A program made the translations under genes and the position numbers. Under the pieces are notes generated by a model. The model ran no database searches and was not told where the DNA came from. It saw only the letters and a program-made list of their open reading frames with translations. Positions 55,554 through 64,000 of a DNA stretch of 64,000 bases are shown here, one piece after another. The stretch spans positions 2,170,001-2,234,000 of the forward strand of contig NZ_CP042434.1 of the NCBI RefSeq assembly GCF_007971385.1, read 5' to 3'. Position 1 is the first letter of the stretch; each line of letters begins with the position of its first letter. The DNA comes from Arachidicoccus ginsenosidivorans. GTDB taxonomy: Bacteria > Bacteroidota > Bacteroidia > Chitinophagales > Chitinophagaceae.

Positions 55554-57969
55554 CTATTTTCTGATCTCTGCTTGTAATTGTTTTTCGAAGCCAGAAATCA
55601 GTTTAGTCATCATTTGATCAATTTCTTTGTCGGTAAGCGTTTTTTGCTCATCCAGGAAAGCAAAATTGATGGCCATAGATTTTTTCCCTTTACCCAGCTT
55701 TTCATTTTCAAATACATCGAATAAACGAGTGCTTTTAAGTAAGGGTAAATTTGTCTTACGTATAACCTCCTGAATCTGCTCATAATGGACATTACTGTCT
55801 AAAACCAGTGCCAGGTCTCTGTATACGGTAGGGTATTTAGAAACTTCTTTATAGGTGATTTTCTTATTTTCTTTCAATGAAATTAATGTGCCAAAATCAA
55901 GATCGATGAAATAAACCGGAGCTTTGATCCCGAACTGCTCTCTTTTGCTGGACGCAACCAACTGAATTTCAATGAGCTTCTTTTTATCTGCACTGACTTC
56001 TATTAATCCGGTATCTGGTTGAACTTGAAATTTAATCTGAGAAAAGCCGCATAGTTGTAATAAGGAATAAGCCAGGCCTTTAGCCTGGTAGATTGTATAG
56101 GCACTCCCCTTTTCCCTCCAGGTATCTTCATGGTCCTTACCAGTAATATAGATCGCCAGGTGCTCTTTTTCAAATATTTGCCTACGCCGGTTGTGCTGTA
56201 AGTTTTGCCGAATTCAAAAAACTGGAGATTTTCATTTTTACGATTGATATTATAAGCCAGTGATTCCAGACCTGTTTCAATCATGGAGGGCCGCATAACA
56301 TCCAGATCTGCGCTCAGGTTATTGATCATTTTAACAACTGATTGCAGCGTTTCAGCACTATAATATTTACTATCGGTAATGGAGTTGGTCATAATTTCAT
56401 TAAAACCTCTTCCTACCAGGAAACCAGCAAGCTTTTCTCTGAGATCTTCCTTTAGTCCATTGGCATCAATCGCAGGGGTGATGGTAATAGAACTTGGGAT
56501 ATCAATATTATCCAGGCCATCGATCCTTAAAATTTCTTCCACGATATCAGCTGGGAGGCTGATATCGGGTTTGCTGTAAGGAACTGCCACCCAAACTTCA
56601 TCCATTCCTTCTTTAATCTTTTCAAAACCAAGGGCTTCCAGCACATCAAGGATGGTATCCTGGTGGTAGTTTTTGCCACTAAGCTTTTTAAGATAATGAT
56701 ATTTTAAGGCGACATGGGTCTTTTCCTTTGGAGCAGGGTAAACGTCCTTGATAGCAGAGGATATCTGACCACCTGCAATTTCCTTAATCATCATGGCTGC
56801 TCTTTTAAGCACATAAATGACATTAGAAATATCCACTCCTTTTTCAAAACGGGTGGCGGCATCCGTTCTAAGGCCATGGCGAACAGAGGTTTTTCTAATG
56901 GAAACCGGATTGAAAACGGCGCTTTCCAGGAAAATCGCTGTCGTTGAATCCTTAACGCCACTTTGTTTTCCTCCGAATACACCTGCCATACACATGGGCA
57001 CTTCGCTATTGCAGATCATTAGATCTTCTTCGGAGAGTGTACGGATCTTACCATCCAGTGTCTCAAATGAATAACCTTTTTCAAGGGTCTTCACTTGGAT
57101 CTGATTGCCTTTTACGGCTAAGAGGTCAAAGGCATGCAAGGGTTGACCGGTTTCGTGCAATATAAAATTAGTGATGTCAACGATATTATTAATCGGACGC
57201 TGCCCAATAGCCCTTAATTTTTGTTGCAACCAATCAGGGGAAGGTGCTACAGTAAGCCCTGTAATAACCAGCCCGGCGTAACGAGGGCATAGTTCTGGAT
57301 TTAAGATTTGGATATCTATGCTGATTTCCTGGCTATCCGGTTTAAAGCTATTTACGGAAGGGGTTTTTATTTTAAAAGAACCGCTGTTGTGCCGCGTCAG
57401 ATAAGCCGTCACATCACGGGCGACCCCCATATGACTTTGTGCATCCATTCTATTGGGTGTTAAGCCTATTTCATAGAGAAAATCGGTATAGATTGGAAAG
57501 AGAGAAGCGGCAGGAGTGCCAACTTTTGTATCAGAAGGCAATACAAGGATACCTTCGTGGCTTTCACCAATACCCAGTTCGTCTTCAGCGCAAAGCATCC
57601 CGAAACTTTCTTCACCTCTGATCTTGGCTTTTTTTATAGTAAGAGGTTCTCCCTCCTTATTATATAAGGTAGTACCAACCGTTGCTACCAGTACTTTTTG
57701 ACCGGCAGCGACATTGGGTGCCCCACATACAATATTCAGCGCAGTGTCCTGACCGATATTTACCGTGGTGAGTTTGAGTTTGTCGGCGCCCGGATGTGGT
57801 TCGCAGGTGAGTACCTCGCCAACAACAATCCCTTCCAGACCCCTTTAATGTTCTGATAGGTTTCCAGACTTTCTACTTCCAGGCCAATGGAGGTTAAAAT
57901 CTTGGACAGCTTCTCTGGGTCTATTTTTTCAGGTAAATATTCACTCAACCAATTATATGAAATCGTCAT
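55554..57969 (-). CDS. pheT: Phenylalanine-tRNA ligase beta subunit, two frameshifts
   Basis: About 805 residues once two breaks are bridged. The N-terminus (MTISYNWLSEYLPEK) runs to YQNIKG and breaks near 57840-57843, where CCCC should be CCCCC; the next frame then reads open through EGIVVGEVLTCEPHPGADKL into the B3/B4 and B5 domains (LTPNRMDAQSHMGVARD). The second break is at 56166-56170 (TTTTT for TTTTTT) after FEFGKTYSTTGVGKYL. The C-terminal FDX-ACB domain (YPTVYRDLALVLDSNVHYEQI) ends at 55554. PheT is normally essential and single-copy, so these breaks are most likely sequence errors. TATATTTG on the minus strand at 58015-58022 fits the -7 element. Confidence 0.93.
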
Positions 57970-58205
57970 GTATCTTTTGCTTTAATTGCTGTGGTTTCCC
58001 ACTAAAATAGTTTGCAAATATACAGGTAATTCGGCAATGCAGCCTGATGGCCTGGCTGCAATTGGGGAAAAAATTACGACCTGTCATCCTGCTGTTCTAC
58101 CCGAAAATCTATCACAATGATTAAAAACGGAGAAAAAATTACTAATTTCACCTTTCAAAGGCAAGTAATACAATAATAATAACGCAACTTCAATTTAAGT
58201 TCAGT

Positions 58206-60092
58206 ATGCAAAAATCATTAATAGCACTAGTAGGTGGCTGTATGATTGCTATGGGTAGCCTCTCTGTATCTGCCCAGGAGCTCTATGTACCCAGAAATAT
58301 CAAAAAAGCGATTGAAAAAGGAACCCGAACCCTGACCGGACAACCGGGCCCCAACTATTGGCAAAACAAAGGGGTATATGATATTCAGGTAAAAGTTACA
58401 CCTGAAACCAGAACTGTTACCGGTCAGGAAACCATTCAATATACCAATAATAGTCCCGATACATTAAAGATGATCGCGATTCGGTTTGTCAACAACTTAC
58501 ATAAGCCCACCTCGCCCAGATCCCATATAACCAGCCCGGATTTTCTAGACAGTGGACTGGATATAACTGAAATGTCTGTTGATAATCAGCCATATAGAAT
58601 AAACAGCAAGCGCATGGGTACTGTTGGTGCTTTTAGGCTAAGAACACCCATAATGCCACACCAAACGGCCGAACTCAAAATCAATTGGAATTACCCGCTT
58701 TCTAAACAAAGTGGCAGAGAAGGACAAATCGATAGTACGACCTTTTATGTAGCTTATAGTTATCCTCGGGTTTCTGTCTATGATGATTATAACGGTTGGG
58801 ATATGCTCGACCACTCTGATCGTCAAGAGTTCTATAACGATTTTAATGACTATAACTTAGCCGTAAGTGTTCCGAAGAATTATGTTGTGTGGGCCACAGG
58901 AGACCTGTTGAATCCAGATGATGTGCTGCAACCTGAGATCGCAGCGCGCCTCAAAAAGTCTTATACCGCTGACGAAGTTTTACATATTGCTGATTTTCAG
59001 GAGATGAGAGACCATAAGGTGACCAAGCAAAATGATTGGAATACCTGGAAATTCAAAGCAGATCACATAACGGATATGTGCTTTGGAACCAGTAAGAATT
59101 ATGTATGGGATGCAGCAAGCGTGGTCGTTGACCCAAAAACAGGTAGACGAGCCAGTGTGCAGGCTGCATTTAATGACACTGCCCGTGATTTCCATCATAA
59201 TGTGGCTTGGGCGCAACATTCTTTGCATTATTTTTCTACTGAGTGGCCAGGTGTCCCCTACCCTTTTTCCAAGATGACTTCTTTTCAGGGATATGCGGAT
59301 ATGGAATACCCTATGATGGTCAATGATGGAACCACCCCGGATCTTAAATTTTCTCAGATGGTACAGGATCATGAAATTGCCCATACTTATTTTCCTTTCT
59401 ATATGGGGATCAATGAAACCCGTTATGCCTATATGGACGAAGGCTGGGCAACCACCTTTGAATACTTGATTGGTCAAGAGGAGTTTGGCAAAGAACATGC
59501 GGATTCTGTTTATAAAATGTTTCGGGTGGCCGGCTATATCAAGGATCCATCCGCTGAAGAAGATCAACCCATTATCTCTATGTCTACCCAGGTAAGTGGA
59601 GCCGGTTATGGCCATAATTCTTATGGTAAAGCCTCTCTAAGTTATTTGGCACTTAAAGATCTGTTGGGAGATCAGCTATTTAAAAAAGCCTTACATTATT
59701 ATATGGATACCTGGAACGGGAAACATCCCATTCCCTGGGATTTCTTTGGCGCAATGAACGCAGGATCCGGGAAAAACCTTAATTGGTTTTTCCAGAACTG
59801 GTTTTTTACCAACAATTATATTGACATAAAACTGGCTAATGTGCAAAAGGGGAATAATACCTATACCTTAACGATCGATAATCCTGGTGGGTTTGCCATT
59901 CCTTTTGATATCAATGTCGTTTATCAGGATGGCTCAACCAGCACACGCCATCAATCGCCAATTAGTTGGAAGCAGAATCAGGCACAACAGATAATAAAAA
60001 TCACCACTAAAAAGAAAATATCCAAAATTACGCTGGACGGAAATCTCTTTATGGATTATACGCCACAAGATAATGTTTGGACTGGGCAGTAA
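58206..60092 (+). CDS. Exported M1-family metallopeptidase
   Basis: A 628-residue protein with a signal peptide ending SVSAQ. The zinc site is His389-Glu390-x-x-His393 (VQDHEIAHTYF) with Glu412 in MDEGWATTFEYL, as in aminopeptidase N/LTA4 hydrolases. The exopeptidase position reads QGYADMEYPMMV where classic enzymes have GAMEN, a variant common in Bacteroidota M1-like proteins. An N-terminal beta domain precedes the catalytic part. A strong terminator follows. Confidence 0.93.
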   Translation: MQKSLIALVGGCMIAMGSLSVSAQELYVPRNIKKAIEKGTRTLTGQPGPNYWQNKGVYDIQVKVTPETRTVTGQETIQYTNNSPDTLKMIAIRFVNNLHKPTSPRSHITSPDFLDSGLDITEMSVDNQPYRINSKRMGTVGAFRLRTPIMPHQTAELKINWNYPLSKQSGREGQIDSTTFYVAYSYPRVSVYDDYNGWDMLDHSDRQEFYNDFNDYNLAVSVPKNYVVWATGDLLNPDDVLQPEIAARLKKSYTADEVLHIADFQEMRDHKVTKQNDWNTWKFKADHITDMCFGTSKNYVWDAASVVVDPKTGRRASVQAAFNDTARDFHHNVAWAQHSLHYFSTEWPGVPYPFSKMTSFQGYADMEYPMMVNDGTTPDLKFSQMVQDHEIAHTYFPFYMGINETRYAYMDEGWATTFEYLIGQEEFGKEHADSVYKMFRVAGYIKDPSAEEDQPIISMSTQVSGAGYGHNSYGKASLSYLALKDLLGDQLFKKALHYYMDTWNGKHPIPWDFFGAMNAGSGKNLNWFFQNWFFTNNYIDIKLANVQKGNNTYTLTIDNPGGFAIPFDINVVYQDGSTSTRHQSPISWKQNQAQQIIKITTKKKISKITLDGNLFMDYTPQDNVWTGQ

Positions 60093-60134
60093 ATAAAATA
60101 ACATTTAAACAAAGCAGTAAAAAACATCAAATTT

Positions 60135-60188
60135 AAAACCGGCAAAGGCAGCAGATAGACCGATCTGCTGCTTTTGCCGGTTTTTATC
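60135..60188 (+). terminator. Strong terminator of the M1 peptidase gene
   Basis: A 22-bp stem with one G-U pair (AAAACCGGCAAAGGCAGCAG... and complement), a 6-nt loop and a T-tract, 43 bp past the stop. Confidence 0.9.
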
Positions 60189-60214
60189 ACGTAAGGCTTT
60201 ACTTTTGACTCATT

Positions 60215-61258
60215 ATGATTAGATATGAACCATATATAACAAACCGATGGCTAAAATCACCTATTGTTATTATACTAATAATAGTAATGGCTTCATTTTG
60301 GGGGTGCGCAACAGGGAATAAAAAAGGGCCTAATATCCGCAAAGTGAAACTTGAAATTAATGTAGATCATTTTGAACGAGACTTCTTTGGACTCGATACA
60401 AATAAGCTGGAACAAGGATTGGATAGCCTTAAGACGAAATACGGATATTTTTACAATGACTTTTTATATAATATTGCCGCATTTTCAATGGATGATGGGG
60501 AATTAAAAGGGCAGATAAATGCTTTTTTGAGATCCAATAAAGAGGTATATGATAGTGTCGATTACTATATCCCACATTTAAATAGACAAATAAAAGAAAT
60601 AGAAAATGCCTTTAAAAGGGCAAAGATTTATTTTCCCGGGTTGGATTTACCCACTAAAGTGATCACCTATATAGGCCCGATTGATGGATATGGGAGTTTT
60701 GTTAGTAAATCCGGTCTCTGCATTGGTTTGCAGCAATTCTTCGGCTCTAAGTTCTCTGGCTATATTAAACAAGCGGATTATCTGGAAAGTCTATTTGGGA
60801 AGCAGCGATTGCAGCAATTTGCACCAGATTATATTGCACCTAATGCGATCATGAGTTGGATTAACAGGGAATTCCCTGATAAGGCGGGCCATTTTACACT
60901 TGGGGAAAAATTGGCGGAAGAAGGACGAAAAGTCTATTTGCTTAAAGCGTTATTGCCAGACCTTACTGATTCCGCAATATTTGGGTATTCTGAATCTCAA
61001 ACTAAATGGTGTCATAATAACAGCATAATAATTAAAAGATATTTTGAACAGAAAAGCCTATTACAAACTAAAAATCCGGAGAAAATTGTTGCTTATTTAA
61101 GTGATAATCTAAGACCATCAGATTTACCAAAGGAGTTTCCTGATAATATTGGGAAATATCTTGGTTTTATAATGGTGCAGGATTTTATGGATGACCATAA
61201 GAATACAACATTGCCCGTATTGATGGAATTAGATTTTGGGAAGATTAGGTTAAAATAA
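60215..61258 (+). CDS. gldB: GldB-like gliding-motility lipoprotein
   Basis: A 347-residue lipoprotein (lipobox FWGC near residue 31). DHFERDFFGLDTNKLEQGL, LKTKYGYFYNDFLYNIAAF, LCIGLQQFFG and the C-terminal FPDNIGKYLGFIMVQDFMDD match the layout of GldB proteins, which support gliding motility and type IX secretion in Bacteroidota. Other gld genes are not adjacent. GldB-family homologues also occur in non-gliding relatives, so motility is not proven. Confidence 0.68.
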   Translation: MIRYEPYITNRWLKSPIVIILIIVMASFWGCATGNKKGPNIRKVKLEINVDHFERDFFGLDTNKLEQGLDSLKTKYGYFYNDFLYNIAAFSMDDGELKGQINAFLRSNKEVYDSVDYYIPHLNRQIKEIENAFKRAKIYFPGLDLPTKVITYIGPIDGYGSFVSKSGLCIGLQQFFGSKFSGYIKQADYLESLFGKQRLQQFAPDYIAPNAIMSWINREFPDKAGHFTLGEKLAEEGRKVYLLKALLPDLTDSAIFGYSESQTKWCHNNSIIIKRYFEQKSLLQTKNPEKIVAYLSDNLRPSDLPKEFPDNIGKYLGFIMVQDFMDDHKNTTLPVLMELDFGKIRLK

Positions 61259-61592
61259 AGGGCGGTTAAATTCACAATTATGCATTATTTGCAACGAAGT
61301 TGTAAAAATAAATTTTATCTTAATTGCGCAAAGCCTACTAATTTAGTAGACTAAATAGTGTTATAAAACTTTGATTTTCTAACCGTTAGCCATATATTAT
61401 TAAAAAAACATATGAAATTTGTGATATATTACGTTAAATTCTTTTAAAAAAAAACCTGCAAAAACGTTAATTATGTTGAATGGTTAATTAACTTTACACC
61501 GTTGTTATCTTTACAATAATGCTTAATAATTAACTAGAAATCCAATTGTAACTAACGACTAACATTAAGTTTTTTTAATCAATCAAAAGTAC
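61259..61592. other. Leader region before the SusC-like gene
   Basis: A 334-bp AT-rich spacer. TAACTTTA near 61491 is one mismatch from the -7 element. No small ORF, operator palindrome or structured leader could be supported. Confidence 0.4.
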
Positions 61593-64000
61593 ATGAGACA
61601 AAAATTATTATTACTTTTCTGTTTCGGGCTGTTCCTATTTATGAACAGTACATTTGCCCAAGATCAATTAAGGGTAGACGGAACTGTGAAAAACGAGAGT
61701 GGGGATCCTATTCCATCGGCATCGATCAAAGTCAAAGGGTCAAACAAGGGCACTTTGTCCGACGAAGAAGGAAATTTTACCATAACCGTGGCAAATAATT
61801 CCATACTTGTTATTACAAGTGTCGGCTATCTTCCTTTGGAATTAAAAGCAGCAAGTCGTTTACCAATAGTTTTGAAAGCGGATGAAGCGACAAATTTGGA
61901 AGAAGTGTATGTAACTGCTGCCAATGGTTTAAAAGTGAAAAAGATCCAGCAAGGATTTAGTTCAACAGTGCTTGAGAGCAAAACCTTAACGCAAGCTTCT
62001 CCTACTAATGTTATTACGTCATTATCAGGAAAAGTTGTTGGATTGCAGATTAATGGTGTTAGTAGCGGCATTAATCCTAACTATAGCGTTGTATTAAGGG
62101 GCTATCGTTCAATTCTGGGAAATAATCAGGCATTGATTGTTTTAAATAATGTAATTGTTCCTAATTCTATTTTGGGTAATTTGAACCCTGATGATATCGA
62201 AGAAATAAATGTATTGCAAGGCGCAAGTGCCGCAGCCATTTATGGATCTGCAGCATCAAACGGTGCATTGATTGTAACCACGAAAAAAGGTGCAGTTGGA
62301 AAGGCCAGCATTTCAGTAGGGCAGACGATTACTGCTACTGACGTGGCATATTTTCCAAAATTCCAAAAGTTATACGGTTCTGGTTCATCTGCTGATATTA
62401 CGGGATATATTCCGTTTGAAAACCAACAGTACGGGCCGTTATTTGATGGGACATTACGGGAGATCGGTAGGTCACTTCCTTCTGGAAAAACACAAAGCGT
62501 TCCATATCAATATGCAAATGAGAAAACAAAATTCTGGCAAACAGGTTTCGCGAATCAAACTGACTTTAGTGTCTCTTCAGGATCTGAACATGGTACATTC
62601 TTTTTCTCTGGACAATACCTAACAGCAGAAGGGACTATTCCTAATGATAAATATAACAGAGCTACTTTTTTAATTAGTGGGACTCAAAAACTTTTGATAA
62701 GGTAACAGTTAATTATACCGCCAATTATGTACAGAATAGATATGATCAAACGACTGCAGGCAGCGATATTTACAATCAAATCTTGAATACACCAGGGCAA
62801 ATTCCACTTACAAATTATCAAAATTGGGAGACAGATTCTTTTGCTAGCCCAGATTTTTATTACAACGAGTATTACAATAATCCCTATTTCTTAAACGACA
62901 ATTATCGGCAGAATGTAAGGAATGATTATTTCCTAGGTAATATTGGGGTTACATATGAACCGACAAAATGGTTATCTTTTGTAGCAAGAGGAGGTATAAC
63001 AACTTCCAATCAGTCTTTTAAAAGTTATGTAGGAATATATACATTTAGTGATTTTGTGAAACAAAGAAGTGTCGGTACGTATAAAGCTAGTGATATTACG
63101 GGATCTGTTTCTGATGGAGCTAGTTATAATACCAAAATTATTGGGGACTTCATTGCGACATTCAAAAAGGAGAGTATAAAGGACCTATCCTTAAGGTTGA
63201 ATTTGGCAGGTCAGATTATTCAAAATCAATCCAATGGAATTGGTGCCAGCATTTCTGGCTTAAGCTTGCCAGATTTATATAATCTAAGCAATAACATAAA
63301 CCCTCAATCGGCGTCCCAAAGTTCTGCTAAAGATAGGACCGTGGGGTTGTATGCGGAATTGTATGCCACTTACAAAAACTATTTAAATGTCCATATTACG
63401 GGAAGAAGAGACCAGGTTTCGGTATTAGATCCTGAATATAACACATTTTATTATCCTGCAGGTGACGTCTCATTTGTTTTGTCCAGAGCCATTCCAGCAA
63501 TACGTGATAGTCGGATTATAAATTTATTGAAAGTTAGAGCTGCGATTTCAAATGTTGGGGAAGTAAACCTTGGTGCTTATAGTTTGCAGACAACTTATGG
63601 ACAGGGAGCCGGTTACCCTTATAATGGAGTATCTGGATACACGATAGGAAATAGGTTAGTACAAGAAGGATTGAAACCCGAATTTACTTTCTCCAGAGAG
63701 GTTGGGTTTGACTTAGATATGTTCCAAAGCAGAATTTCAACATCCTTTACATATTACTTAAATAATACGGACAACCAAACACTGCCCACAACAATTTCCG
63801 GTGCTTCTGGTTATACGTCCTTGCTAGCAAATGCTGGGTCTACATCAGGGAGCGGGATTGAAGCTTCTCTTGATTTAGGCATAATACGTCAGGAAGATTG
63901 GACTTTAAACTTAGGCGTAAATTATACACATGTCAATAATAAGGTAGACAAGTTATTAATTCCTGGATTAGATAAGTTTGCACTGTATACTTATGGTGAT
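61593..64000 (+). CDS. SusC/RagA-family TonB-linked outer-membrane protein, partial, frameshifted
   Basis: The N-terminal 800 or so residues of a SusC-like transporter that runs off the right edge. A signal peptide ending TFAQ is followed by a CarboxypepD_reg-like domain (GTVKNESGDPIPSASIKVKG) and a plug domain (VVGLQINGVSSGINPNYSV, LNPDDIEEINVLQG, AIYGSAASNGALIVTTKKG). The first frame ends at 62705. The barrel (FDKVTVNYTANYVQNRYD onwards) continues in another frame without stops to the window end. A one-base loss near 62685-62690 (AAAAA for AAAAAA) reconciles them. Not linked to visible hydrolases; substrate unknown. Confidence 0.88.

Noticed and set aside
56160-56175. Programmed ribosomal frameshifting in pheT and the SusC-like genes
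   Set aside because: All breaks need the same kind of one-base gain, occur in unrelated genes including pheT, and lack a consistent slippery heptamer with a following structure; base loss in sequencing explains them more simply.
58980-59615. A 211-codon minus-strand open frame
   Set aside because: It lies wholly antisense inside the M1 peptidase gene, which has clear domains; the antisense product shows no recognisable features.
1-64000. CRISPR arrays, insertion sequences, prophage genes and rRNA operons
   Set aside because: No regularly spaced direct repeats, transposase motifs, phage structural genes or rRNA sequence were found on either strand.

Overview
The window looks like a chromosomal stretch of a Bacteroidota bacterium, probably of the Chitinophagaceae or Sphingobacteriia type. 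The signs are two SusC/RagA TonB-linked outer-membrane proteins at the two edges, many secreted glycoside hydrolases, a GldB-like gliding lipoprotein, a -7 promoter element of the form TAnnTTTG (with one exact TTTG-N19-TACCTTTG promoter in front of a tRNA), weak ribosome-binding sites and AT-rich spacers. The genus cannot be fixed by eye.

From 1 to about 27.6 kb the window is accessory and carbohydrate-centred. It holds a SusC-like protein and a divergent six-hairpin glycosidase-like lipoprotein with a LacI-type operator between them, then a nitrilase-family amidase, a Ca2+/H+ antiporter, an MFS transporter, a DeoR regulator and an isochorismatase-like protein. A mostly minus-strand hydrolase block follows: GH127, a glutaminase-A-like DUF4965 protein, a lipoprotein aldose 1-epimerase, GH43, an LLM flavin oxidoreductase, an SMP-30 lactonase, cardiolipin synthase, GH92 and a large unassigned secreted protein. 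It ends with a class-V aminotransferase and an AraC regulator. The set suggests trimming of arabinose- and mannose-containing glycans, but no susD was found next to it.

From 28 to 42 kb there is a mixed block: a BlaI/M56 regulatory pair with two matching operators, a metallophosphoesterase, a Schlafen AlbA_2 protein, tRNA-Leu(GAG), acyl-CoA synthetase, purD, tRNA-Glu(TTC), gapA, an SMR exporter, a diacylglycerol-kinase-like lipid kinase and a chromate transporter.

From 42 to 49 kb the window appears to carry the origin domain of the chromosome. After nadD, feoA and ybeY there are four parS-type sites (GTTCCACGTG followed by GAAC or AAAC) within about 430 bp, one at the centre of a perfect 48-bp palindrome, just before mnmG. 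The 852-bp spacer between nadA and nuoA holds a dense group of DnaA boxes beside very AT-rich DNA and is a strong oriC candidate. From 49 to 64 kb are housekeeping genes: nuoA, a TPR protein, a PstS-like lipoprotein, hemL, a TMEM175-like channel, zapA with a coiled-coil partner, pheT, an M1 peptidase, a gldB-like gene and the second SusC.

Seven single-base frameshifts split otherwise intact genes, two of them in the normally essential pheT. All fit loss of one base, mostly from a short homopolymer, so sequencing error is more likely than gene decay. These genes are annotated as whole genes with the break noted.
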